Shown here piece by piece: positions 1 to 5,767 of a stretch of 7,327 nucleotides of DNA. A program made the translations under genes and the position numbers. The DNA lies in assembly GCA_964538565.1 (NCBI GenBank), contig CAZIGW010000322.1:1-7327 (forward strand), read 5' to 3'. Numbering within the stretch: position 1 is the first letter of the stretch; each line of letters begins with the position of its first letter. This DNA is from CAYVBN01 sp964538565. Lineage in GTDB: Bacteria > Pseudomonadota > Alphaproteobacteria > Rhizobiales > Xanthobacteraceae. The notes under the pieces are model-generated. The model ran no database searches, was not told where the DNA came from, and was given only the letters and a program-made list of their open reading frames with translations.

Positions 1-2
1 GG

Positions 3-710
3 AAGGCCGCCGCGTCGCCCGGCCAGCGAGTGGCGAATTTCGCCCGCGGCTTCGCCACAGGCGTCACCGACGACGGGGCGAGCCTCGCGGGAGCGGCCGT
101 CGGCGACCTCTCGGTGTTCGGCGACGTGCGCGACGCGGTGCGCGAGGGCGCGCGGCTCGCGCGCGGCGAGCAGGCCGATACCCTCATGCTCGGCCTCGCC
201 GGCGCCGGCATCGCCATCACGGCCGGCACCTATGCGACCGTCGGGCTCGCGGCGCCGGTCCGCGCCGGGCTGAGCCTGCTCAAGATTGCGAGGCGCGGCG
301 AGCGCGTCGGGGCGCCGCTCGTGCGGGCGCTGCGCGGGGCGAAGGCGGCCGAGCTCGTGGGTTTCGCGGGCGACGTCGGTCGCATCGAGATGCGCGCCGG
401 CACGCGCGCGGCGCTCGACGGCCTCAAGACCGCCGAGCGTCCGCGCGAAGTCAGCCGGCTGGCGCAGCTCGCGGGAATCAAGGGCGGCAAGACGCGCGCC
501 GTGGTCAAGCTGTTCGGCCGCGGCGCCATCATGCTGACCGGCGGCCTGTTCGACCTCGCCTCGTGGGTTTTCTGGGCGCTCGCCAACCTGATCGCCTTGT
601 GCGCGGCCGTGAAGCGGACGGCGGAGCGCACGACATTGCGCTATCTGCATTGGCGCAAGGCGCGCCGGGCACGCCGCGCGGACTTGGCAGCACGGCCCGC
701 GCCCGGCTAA
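3..710 (+). CDS. Membrane protein of unknown function, C-terminal part (5' end outside the window)
   Basis: The frame is open from the first bases of the window, so the true start is probably upstream; the GTG at 30 is only an internal candidate and has no convincing ribosome binding site. Numbering from that GTG, 226 residues are visible. There are two hydrophobic stretches, at about 52-75 (rich in Gly, Ala and Thr) and 166-194 (with Trp-Val-Phe-Trp), separated by a basic, mostly polar segment. The C-terminal tail, from about 195, is strongly basic with several Lys/Arg clusters, as expected of a cytoplasmic tail. I recall similar proteins of unknown function in Bradyrhizobium-type genomes but recognise no named domain. 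It ends 34 bases before the hydrolase start, so the two may be co-transcribed. That it is coding is well supported by codon bias and the long open frame; its function is unknown. Confidence 0.7.
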   Translation, partial: KAAASPGQRVANFARGFATGVTDDGASLAGAAVGDLSVFGDVRDAVREGARLARGEQADTLMLGLAGAGIAITAGTYATVGLAAPVRAGLSLLKIARRGERVGAPLVRALRGAKAAELVGFAGDVGRIEMRAGTRAALDGLKTAERPREVSRLAQLAGIKGGKTRAVVKLFGRGAIMLTGGLFDLASWVFWALANLIALCAAVKRTAERTTLRYLHWRKARRARRADLAARPAPG

Positions 711-744
711 CGTGCCTCTCCCGTCCCGATCTTCACCTCCGGAT

Positions 745-1497
745 ATGCCGAGCTTCCGTCACGATGCCGTCGAGATCGCCTTTCTCGACGAAGGGGAGGG
801 CGAGCCCATCGTGCTCGTCCACGGCTTCGCCTCGACCAAGGAGGTGAACTGGGTGCATCCCGGCTGGGTCACCGCGCTCACGCGCGCCGGGCGGCGCGTC
901 GTCGCGCTCGACAACCGCGGCCACGGCGCGTCGACCAAGCTCTACGACCCGGCCGCCTATCACACCACGATCATGGCCGAGGACGTGCGGGCGCTGCTCG
1001 ACCATCTCGGGATCGGCCGCGCCGACGTCATGGGCTATTCGATGGGCGCCCGCATCACCGCCTATCTGGCGCTGGCGCATCCCGAGCGCGTTCGCTCGGC
1101 CATTCTGGGCGGTCTCGGCATCCGGCTGGTCGAAGGCGTCGGCCTGCCGGAGACGATCGCGGAAGCGCTCGAAGCCTCCGACGCCGCGGCCGTCCGCGAT
1201 CCGCAGGGCCGCATGTTCCGCGCCTTCGCCGACCAGACGAAATCCGAACGCGGGGCGCTCGCGGCCTGCATCCGCGGCTCGCGCCAGACGCTCAGCCGCG
1301 CCGAGGTCGCACGCATCGAGGTGCCGATGCTGGTCGCGGTCGGCACCAAGGACCCGATCGCCGGCTCGCCGCATGAACTCGCCGCGCTCGTTCCCGACGC
1401 CCGCGCGCTCGACATCCCGGGCCGCGATCACATGCTCGCGGTCGGCGACCGCGTGTTCAAGGAGGGGGTGCTGCGCTTTCTCGCCGAGCGGCCATGA
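745..1497 (+). CDS. Alpha/beta hydrolase fold protein
   Basis: This 250-residue protein has the full set of alpha/beta hydrolase landmarks. After strand 3 comes the oxyanion-hole motif HGF (His26-Gly27-Phe28). The sequence DNRGHG lies at 56-61. The nucleophile elbow is G-Y-S-M-G with Ser99. Asp203 (in TKDP) and His229 (in GRDHM) complete the likely catalytic triad. There is no signal peptide, so it should be cytoplasmic. The substrate cannot be read from sequence; esterase, lactonase or C-C hydrolase roles are all possible in this superfamily. I chose the ATG at 745 because homology-like sequence begins there. A GTG at 712, one base after the upstream stop, would add 11 residues; neither start has a strong ribosome binding site. 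The cysE gene follows after about 140 bases with its own candidate promoter. Confidence 0.88.
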   Translation: MPSFRHDAVEIAFLDEGEGEPIVLVHGFASTKEVNWVHPGWVTALTRAGRRVVALDNRGHGASTKLYDPAAYHTTIMAEDVRALLDHLGIGRADVMGYSMGARITAYLALAHPERVRSAILGGLGIRLVEGVGLPETIAEALEASDAAAVRDPQGRMFRAFADQTKSERGALAACIRGSRQTLSRAEVARIEVPMLVAVGTKDPIAGSPHELAALVPDARALDIPGRDHMLAVGDRVFKEGVLRFLAERP

Positions 1498-1507
1498 GGC
1501 CTGCGGA

Positions 1508-1541
1508 TCCGGCCTCTCCGGGCCTCCGCCCCGGGGCCGGA
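1508..1541 (+). repeat. GC-rich inverted repeat downstream of the hydrolase gene
   Basis: Perfect 7-base arms, TCCGGCC at 1508-1514 and GGCCGGA at 1535-1541, enclose a 20-base GC-rich loop that can pair further. It starts 11 bases after the hydrolase stop, so a role in ending that transcript is possible. No T-run follows, so it is not a standard intrinsic terminator. Confidence 0.3.
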
Positions 1542-1548
1542 CATGCGT

Positions 1549-1577
1549 CTGGCAGGGGTCTCGCCCTTCACCTATCT
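1549..1577 (+). promoter_or_regulatory. Candidate promoter for cysE
   Basis: CTGGCA at 1549-1554 and CTATCT at 1572-1577 are separated by 17 bases. The second hexamer is close to the CTATAT type of -10 box described in alphaproteobacteria; the first matches TTGACA at four of six bases. It would start transcription near 1584, about 55 bases before the cysE ATG. This local stretch is less GC-rich than its surroundings. It is a pattern match only. Confidence 0.35.
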
Positions 1578-1638
1578 ATGCTAGGCTATCGCGATCGCGG
1601 CGCTCGCATTTCGACAGGCAATCCGCCGGGAGACGATC

Positions 1639-2463
1639 ATGGCTCAGCAGCAGACGAGATCGGCCAACGCGCTCGACAAGGTCGACCCGGTGTGGACGCG
1701 GATCCGCCGCGAGGCGGAGGAAGTGGCGCGGCAGGAGCCGGAGATCGCCTCCTTCATCTATTCGTCGATCCTCCACCATGACACGCTCGAAGCCGTCGTC
1801 GTTCACCGCATCGCCGAACGGCTCGATCATCCGGACGTCTCGGGCGAACTGATCCGCCAGGCCTAAGCGGACGCGCTCGAAGACCAGCCGGCGCTCGGCG
1901 AGGCGTTCCGCGCCGACATCGTGGCGACCTACGACCGCGACCCGGCGACCAACCGCTTGATCGAGCCGGTGCTGTATTTCAAGGGCTTCCACGCGGTCGA
2001 AACCCATCGCCTCGCGCACTGGCTGTGGCGCAGGAACCGCAAGGATTTCGCCTTCTATCTGCAGAGCCGCTCGTCAGCCGCCTTTCAGACCGACATCCAT
2101 CCGGCGGCGCGGATCGGCCGCGGCATCTTCCTCGACCACGCGACCGGGCTCGTCGTCGGCGAAACCGCGGTGATCGACGACGACGTCTCGATCCTGCACG
2201 GGGTGACGCTCGGCGGCAGCGGCAACGAGACCGGCGACCGCCATCCCAAGATCCGCCGCGGCGTCATGATCGGCGCCGGCGCCAGCATCCTCGGCAACAT
2301 CGAGGTCGGCCATTGCGCGCGCATCGCCGCCGGATCGGTGGTGGTGAAGCCGGTGCCGCACAACGTGACGGTGGCGGGCGTCCCGGCGCGCGTGATCGGC
2401 GAAGCGGGCTGCGCCGAGCCGTCGCGCACGATGGACCAGATGCTGTACGGGTCCGAGGTCTGA
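1639..2463 (+). pseudogene. cysE: Serine O-acetyltransferase CysE interrupted by an in-frame TAA at codon 76
   Basis: CysE makes O-acetylserine from serine and acetyl-CoA, the first committed step of cysteine synthesis. The ATG at 1639 follows GGGAGA by 5 bases. The first 75 codons encode the helical N-terminal domain. A TAA at 1864-1866 interrupts, and the same frame then runs on without shift to the TGA at 2461-2463, giving 274 codons in all, the usual family length. Beyond the stop lie the DRDPA segment (about 99-103), LDHATG with the catalytic Asp166-His167 pair, ILHGVTLGG with His187, and the hexapeptide repeats of the left-handed beta helix. Family members I recall have an aromatic residue, often Tyr, at the stop position, so one base change (TAC or TAT to TAA) would explain it. 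It may be a real nonsense mutation or a base-call error. A GTG at 1921 could restart translation but has no clear ribosome binding site. Confidence 0.9.
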
Positions 2464-2479
2464 CCGCTCCGACCGGCCC

Positions 2480-2494
2480 GCCGCATCTTGCGGC
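2480..2494 (+). repeat. Short perfect hairpin just after cysE
   Basis: GCCGCA (2480-2485) and TGCGGC (2489-2494) form a perfect 6-bp stem with a TCT loop, 17 bases after the cysE stop. No T-run follows, so it may only stabilise or pause the transcript. Confidence 0.3.
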
Positions 2495-2534
2495 ACCTGC
2501 CGATTGCGCCTAAGGAACGCTGACTCGTCAACGA

Positions 2535-2577
2535 GGGCATGATCCCGAAGGCGGCCGCTTTCGCAAGGATTGCGCCC
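2535..2577. repeat. Imperfect palindromic element resembling a dispersed rhizobial repeat
   Basis: The core at 2546-2563 reads CGAAG-GCGGCCGC-TTTCG, a palindrome but for one G/T wobble, with a NotI site at its centre. Allowing a three-base bulge (2564-2566), the outer arms 2535-2545 (GGGCATGATCC) and 2567-2577 (GGATTGCGCCC) pair with one mismatch and two G/T wobbles. The left arm resembles the start of a palindromic repeat I recall scattered between genes in Bradyrhizobium and relatives (GCATGATCCCGAA followed by its complement). The family assignment is from memory; the dyad itself is directly visible. It lies between cysE and the DUF3126 gene. Confidence 0.5.
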
Positions 2578-2699
2578 CAATTCAACGGGATGAGGCGTGG
2601 CCCCGTCCGCGTTCGCGGCCTTCGGAGCGATCACGCCGTCCCAGTCTTGGGTCCGCCAAGCGGCCTCGGGGCGCCACGGCCGGCAGAAGGGGAGCAGCG

Positions 2700-2912
2700 G
2701 TGGACGTAAAGGAAATCAGGAAACTCGAGGACTACATGCGGCGTCTGTTCGGGAACGCGCGCATCCGCGTCGTGCCGCGTCCGAAGAAGACCGATTCGGC
2801 CGAGGTGTACATCGGCGAGGAGTTCGTCGGCGTCCTGTTCGTCGACGACGAGGACGACGAGCGCTCCTACAACTTCCAGATGGCGATCCTCGAGACCGAT
2901 CTCGCCGAATAG
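2700..2912 (+). CDS. DUF3126 family protein
   Basis: This small protein has 70 residues and starts at GTG 2700, which an AGGGGAG sequence precedes by 5 bases, so the start is well supported. It is acidic and has no membrane segment or signal peptide. The N-terminal third (KEIRKLEDYMRRLFG) looks helical. It is followed by a basic strand (RIRVVPRPKK) and an alternating strand pattern that includes an acidic DDEDDE patch at about 50-55. I recognise it as DUF3126, a family of unknown function found in alphaproteobacteria and often located just downstream of cysE, as here. That placement hints at a link with cysteine synthesis, but no biochemical role is known to me. The 236 bases before it contain the palindromic element and no obvious gene, so co-transcription with cysE is possible but unproven. 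Confidence 0.85.
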   Translation: MDVKEIRKLEDYMRRLFGNARIRVVPRPKKTDSAEVYIGEEFVGVLFVDDEDDERSYNFQMAILETDLAE

Positions 2913-2980
2913 GCACCCGGCACGGCCCGCCGCGTCGGCGATCGGACCTGGCGCGCAGTGCCCGTCCGCGCGCGGTCGGA

Positions 2981-3691
2981 TCATTTCGGCGTCGGCCGCA
3001 GCTGTGCGACCAGCCGGTCGATCTCCGTCATCACGGCGCGCCAGCGCGGCAGCCAGCCGCGTGGAAAACGCACGGTGAAACCCGCGCCGCCGATGCGCCG
3101 CTCGTAGAGGCAGCTGCCGTGCACAACGGCCGCCTCGCGCGAGCAGCGAACGACGAAATGGCCTTCCTCAGCCCGGTCGAACACGAGGTCCTCGCCCTCG
3201 TAGGGCGTGCCGTCGCGGAAGGCGACGAGCGTCAGCCCGTCGGGGCCGGCGAGCGCCTGCTCGGCGGTGTAGCGCGGATAGATGGTGCGCAGGCGCTCGC
3301 TCGGTGCGAGCGCGCCGGCTGCGTCCGCGATGGTGACGAACAGGAGGTCGCCGGGCCGCGGTGCCGGCGCGTGCGTCCGTTCCGCCGCGGAATCCTCCGC
3401 CGGCCAGGCGAACGCCAGATCGACGCGGTCCTGTGCGCCGGCGTGCCGCTGCACCGGGACGCGCAGCGCGGCCGCCGGGATGTTGAAGATGACGTTCGCC
3501 ACCACGATCGGCAGTTCGGGCGCCTTCGGCGCCGCCGCCGGTTCGGGCCAGCGCGGCCACAGCACGTAGCCGATGTAGACGAGGGCCAGCAGCACCGCTC
3601 CGGAGAGGCCCGCGAGCGAGGCGACGGGAAGACGGTCGGCGGTGCGGCGCGCGAGCACGCGCCGGCGCGGCTTGTCGGCGAGCATCGCCAT
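2981..3691 (-). CDS. Single-pass membrane-anchored protein of unknown function
   Basis: With the start at ATG 3691, preceded by GGAGGA about 11 bases upstream, the protein has 236 residues. A strongly basic N-terminus (1-20) is followed by one transmembrane segment at about 25-45, predicting a short cytoplasmic tail and a periplasmic domain. A Pro/Ala-rich linker (49-59) leads to the globular part. That part contains motif-like segments such as RTIYPRY (135-141) and FRDGTPYEGEDLVFD (158-172), and two cysteines (183 and 194) that could form a disulfide outside the cytoplasm. I recall similar unnamed proteins across Hyphomicrobiales but no characterised domain. The frame stays open upstream to 3862; a GTG at 3736 is an alternative start, but without a good ribosome binding site. 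It converges on the DUF3126 gene and diverges from the small membrane protein gene at 3853. Confidence 0.75.
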   Translation of the reverse strand: MAMLADKPRRRVLARRTADRLPVASLAGLSGAVLLALVYIGYVLWPRWPEPAAAPKAPELPIVVANVIFNIPAAALRVPVQRHAGAQDRVDLAFAWPAEDSAAERTHAPAPRPGDLLFVTIADAAGALAPSERLRTIYPRYTAEQALAGPDGLTLVAFRDGTPYEGEDLVFDRAEEGHFVVRCSREAAVVHGSCLYERRIGGAGFTVRFPRGWLPRWRAVMTEIDRLVAQLRPTPK

Positions 3692-3771
3692 GCGGGCTGC
3701 GGTCCTCCGGGCGAATCGGTCGGCGGAGTATGCCACGCGCGCGGCGGCCGGGCCGGCTTGCCTTTTTAGCC

Positions 3772-3787
3772 GTTTACCCTTCCTTAA
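3772..3787. promoter_or_regulatory. CtrA-like box in the divergent promoter region
   Basis: Read on the - strand, this is TTAA, seven bases, then TAAAC. The CtrA consensus in alphaproteobacteria is TTAA-N7-TTAAC, so there is one mismatch. It sits in the only AT-richer stretch of the divergent gap, about 80 bases before the leftward gene and 65 bases before the rightward gene. One such match can arise by chance. Confidence 0.3.
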
Positions 3788-3852
3788 GGATGGCGTGGCG
3801 CCGCGCCCGGCAATTCGGCAGGAAGAGGGGTGCGGAGGCCGAGCGAGGTGCG

Positions 3853-4185
3853 ATGACACCACAGTCGATGCAACAGTTCCTGGCCCTGGCGATGGGCTTT
3901 GCCGTCGCCGGGCTGATCTCGACCGGCTACCAGCTCATTGCCCGGCAGCCGGCGAGCTTCCGGCTGCTCGAGCGCGGCCCGCGGCCGTCGACCTTCGCGG
4001 CGATCCCGCTGCTCGTGTTCGCCGCCCCGTTCATCATCATGCGCAACACCATTCGGGGTCGCCGCATCGAGCGGCGCCGGTTCGAGTTCGTGATGATCGC
4101 GACCGTCATCGCCGGCATCTGGAGCCTGATGTCCGGGACCGTCGTGGTCTCGGCGATCGAGGTCGCGAGCGGGCTGCTGCAGTAG
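3853..4185 (+). CDS. Small integral membrane protein, probably DUF6949 family
   Basis: The ATG at 3853 follows a GAGG sequence by 5 bases and gives 110 residues. An upstream ATG at 3790 lies in the same open frame but in the divergent regulatory region, so it is less likely. Three hydrophobic segments are visible: about 8-28, 48-63 and 80-108. The middle part, FIIMRNTIRGRRIERRRFEFVMIATVIAG, is the stretch I recall as most conserved; its RGRRIERRR run would form a basic cytoplasmic loop between the second and third helices. I believe this is the family called DUF6949 in Hyphomicrobiales, of unknown function; the number is from memory. The carbonic anhydrase gene begins 62 bases downstream on the same strand, so the two may be in one transcript. 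Confidence 0.75.
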   Translation: MTPQSMQQFLALAMGFAVAGLISTGYQLIARQPASFRLLERGPRPSTFAAIPLLVFAAPFIIMRNTIRGRRIERRRFEFVMIATVIAGIWSLMSGTVVVSAIEVASGLLQ

Positions 4186-4247
4186 GCGCAATCTCGCCAA
4201 CGCGCGCCCGACATGGCAAGGTCGCGCGCCATCGTGGGAGCACGCCG

Positions 4248-4778
4248 ATGCCGATCTATGAACTGGACGGAGAAAAGCCCGACCTTCCGGCCGACGGACG
4301 CTGCTGGATCGCCGAGACGGCGGTGCTGATCGGACGGGTGCGGCTCAGATCCGACGCAAGCGTCTGGTACGGCTCGGTGCTGCGCGGCGACAACGAATGG
4401 ATCGAGCTCGGCGAGCGCTCGCAGATCCAGGACAACGCCACGCTGCATACCGACCCGGGATTTCCGCTCGTCATCGGCGCCAATTGCGTCATCGGCCACA
4501 ACGTCGTGCTGCACGGCTGCACGGTCGGCGATCACAGCCTCATCGGCATGGGTGCCATCCTGCTCAACGGCGCGCGCATCGGGCGCAACTCGCTCGTCGG
4601 CGCCGGCGCGCTCGTGACGGAAGGCAAGGAGTTCCCCGACAATTCGCTGATCGTCGGCTCGCCGGCGCGTGCGATCCGCACGGTCGACGAAAAGACGCGC
4701 GAACTGATCGCGCAAGGGGCCGACATCTACGTGCGCCGCTGGCAGCGCTACGCCAAGGGATTGAAGCGGATCGGGTGA
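4248..4778 (+). CDS. Gamma-class carbonic anhydrase family protein (left-handed beta-helix)
   Basis: This 176-residue protein starts at ATG 4248, preceded by GGGAG with 7-base spacing. It is a hexapeptide-repeat protein with the typical order IGRVRL, SVWYGSVLRGD, IQDNATLHTD, IGHNVVLHGC, SLIGMGAILLNGARIG and SLVGAGALV, ending in a C-terminal helix. The three metal ligands of gamma carbonic anhydrases are present: His67, and the H-x4-H pair His84 and His89. Arg46, Asp48 and Gln61 match the conserved residues around the active site. It lacks the signal peptide and the acidic loop of the archaeal enzyme Cam, as in the short YrdA/CaiE-like group. Members of this group may be active carbonic anhydrases, CoA-linked enzymes or have unknown roles, so activity is not certain. 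It is cytoplasmic and probably trimeric by family. Confidence 0.9.
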   Translation: MPIYELDGEKPDLPADGRCWIAETAVLIGRVRLRSDASVWYGSVLRGDNEWIELGERSQIQDNATLHTDPGFPLVIGANCVIGHNVVLHGCTVGDHSLIGMGAILLNGARIGRNSLVGAGALVTEGKEFPDNSLIVGSPARAIRTVDEKTRELIAQGADIYVRRWQRYAKGLKRIG

Positions 4779-4819
4779 AGGACCCGTCCTCGCCGGCTTC
4801 TGATCGAGCCACGCAGTTC

Positions 4820-4845
4820 GCAGCGCCACAAAGCAGCGCCACAAA
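4820..4845. repeat. Perfect tandem duplication of 13 bases
   Basis: GCAGCGCCACAAA occurs twice back to back, at 4820-4832 and 4833-4845. The second copy runs into the A6 tract of the adjacent terminator, so the duplication lies at the point where leftward transcripts should end. It looks like a recent slippage product. Confidence 0.85.
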
Positions 4846-4880
4846 AAAGTGCGGCCGGCTCCTGGGGAAGAGCCGGCCGC
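4843..4880 (-). terminator. Intrinsic terminator of the BTLCP peptidase gene
   Basis: On the - strand a perfect 11-bp stem (4880-4870 with 4861-4851, all but two pairs G-C) with an 8-base loop is followed two bases later by six T (4848-4843). This is the standard Rho-independent form. It lies about 80 bases after the peptidase stop. On the + strand the same stem is not followed by T, so it should terminate mainly leftward transcription. Confidence 0.9.
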
Positions 4881-4895
4881 GCGCGATCCCGGTCT

Positions 4896-4915
4896 GGGGA
4901 CGGGGAGGGGTGGGG
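4896..4915 (+). other. Potential G-quadruplex of four G4 runs
   Basis: Four runs of exactly four G (4896-4899, 4902-4905, 4907-4910, 4912-4915) are separated by loops of AC, A and T. This fits the strict four-tetrad quadruplex pattern with very short loops. The G-rich strand is the + strand, downstream of the carbonic anhydrase stop. A leftward peptidase transcript would instead carry a C-rich, G-poor tract here, just before its terminator. Confidence 0.75.
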
Positions 4916-4960
4916 ACGTGACCGGGGTCGCGAGCTCCTTGTTTCAGATCGGTTTCACGT

Positions 4961-5626
4961 TCAGTGCGCCGCCGCGGTCGGCATGGACGGCCGCGGATCG
5001 CCGAGCGAGACCCACACGTTGGGATCGGCCTGCGATTGCCGCTTCACGAACGTGTAACCAGTGTCCAGCCACAGCACGATCGACTCGTTCTGGTTGTCGA
5101 GAACGAATTCGCCCTTGTCCGTCTTCACGGTGAGCACCGCGTGACCGTCGCCTTTGCGGTCGCGCACCACCGTGATCAGCAGCGCTTCGCGCGGCCAGCC
5201 GGCGTCCATCAGCATCTTGCGCTTCAGCAGGACGTAGTCCTCGCAGTCGCCGTAGCCGTCGTCCGGATAGGCCCATTTCTCGACCACCCCATAGTGTTCC
5301 AGGTCGGTCATCGGCTTGATCGTCTCGTTGACCCACTTATTCACGCGCACGAGGTCCTTCCAGACCTTCGCCGACATCACAATGTCGCGCGGTGCGGTCG
5401 GTTTGGCGGTACAATCGGCGGGATTCTCGGTGCAGAATTCCACCCAGCCGATCGGCGCGCGGCTCACGTTGCCGAGCGAGATGTAGATCGGACGTCCGCT
5501 CGCGCCCGGCGCGGCGTGAATGCTCTGGCCGATGGGCGCCGCCTGCGCGGCCGGCGCGGCGGCAATCGCCAGCGCCAGAGCCAGGGCCGATCCCAGGCGG
5601 ACCAGCGGTTTCGAGAAGAACGTCAT
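4961..5626 (-). CDS. Exported transglutaminase-like cysteine peptidase (BTLCP, Pfam PF06035, MEROPS C93)
   Basis: This 221-residue protein starts at ATG 5626, 6 bases after a strong GGAGGGG. The frame contains earlier ATGs (5662, 5653), but this start gives a clean signal peptide: hydrophobic core at about 11-26 and an A-Q-A cleavage site near 29. The mature domain has the papain-like triad of the family: Cys128 in GYGDCEDY, His162 in GDGHAVL and Asp177 in VLDNQ. Cys65 and Cys72 could form a disulfide. The family includes LapG, the periplasmic protease that cuts a surface adhesin when cyclic-di-GMP is low. The alphaproteobacterial members are mostly uncharacterised, and no substrate gene is visible here. 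The PilZ gene lies upstream on the same strand, but 310 bases away with candidate promoters between. A terminator follows. Confidence 0.92.
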   Translation of the reverse strand: MTFFSKPLVRLGSALALALAIAAAPAAQAAPIGQSIHAAPGASGRPIYISLGNVSRAPIGWVEFCTENPADCTAKPTAPRDIVMSAKVWKDLVRVNKWVNETIKPMTDLEHYGVVEKWAYPDDGYGDCEDYVLLKRKMLMDAGWPREALLITVVRDRKGDGHAVLTVKTDKGEFVLDNQNESIVLWLDTGYTFVKRQSQADPNVWVSLGDPRPSMPTAAAH

Positions 5627-5628
5627 CG

Positions 5629-5653
5629 ATGACCCCTCCGTCGTGGGGGTCAT
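5629..5653 (-). promoter_or_regulatory. Hairpin overlapping the ribosome binding site of the BTLCP gene
   Basis: On the - strand, ATGACCCC (5653-5646) and GGGGTCAT (5636-5629) form a perfect 8-bp stem with a 9-base loop. The Shine-Dalgarno sequence GGAGGGG occupies 5639-5633: its four final G are in the 3' arm and GGA is in the loop. The stem ends two bases before the start codon. Folded, it should limit ribosome access, as in thermosensor or riboregulator leaders. It could instead act as a DNA operator. Confidence 0.55.
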
Positions 5654-5680
5654 ATTTCTCACAAACGTTTTGTGCTCACG

Positions 5681-5708
5681 CTAATATCGGCAAGTCATTT
5701 TGCGGCAA
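5681..5708 (-). promoter_or_regulatory. Candidate start-proximal promoter of the BTLCP gene
   Basis: On the - strand, TTGCCG (5708-5703), a 16-base spacer and TATTAG (5686-5681) resemble a housekeeping promoter. Transcription would begin near 5674, giving a leader of about 48 bases that contains the ribosome-binding-site hairpin. Confidence 0.35.
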
Positions 5709-5728
5709 ACTTTAGCTATTTCCGAAGG

Positions 5729-5762
5729 CTGCGCGAGACATTCCGAGACATGACTCGCGCAG
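5729..5762. repeat. Inverted repeat with an embedded 10-base-phased direct repeat
   Basis: CTGCGCGAG (5729-5737) and CTCGCGCAG (5754-5762) are perfect 9-base arms around a 16-base centre. Overlapping them, CGAGACAT occurs at 5734-5741 and again at 5744-5751, exactly 10 bases apart, about one helical turn. This suggests an operator for a regulator, or a structured 5' leader if transcription starts near 5761. Confidence 0.6.
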
Positions 5763-5767
5763 TTTCG

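Noticed and set aside
1494..1781. Possible gene starting in an ATGA overlap with the hydrolase stop
   Set aside because: It would overlap the cysE start in another frame and has a Gly/Arg-rich, non-coding-like composition, despite the attractive ATGA junction.
2597..3769. Long open frame of 390 codons on the + strand
   Set aside because: It overlaps the DUF3126 gene in another frame and runs antisense to the membrane protein gene. Its Arg-rich composition is typical of a shadow frame in high-GC DNA.
3927..4844. Open frame of 305 codons on the - strand
   Set aside because: It is antisense to the carbonic anhydrase family gene and the small membrane protein gene, both supported by motifs and ribosome binding sites.
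4964..5632. Open frame of 222 codons on the + strand
   Set aside because: It is antisense to the BTLCP peptidase gene, which has a complete catalytic triad and signal peptide.
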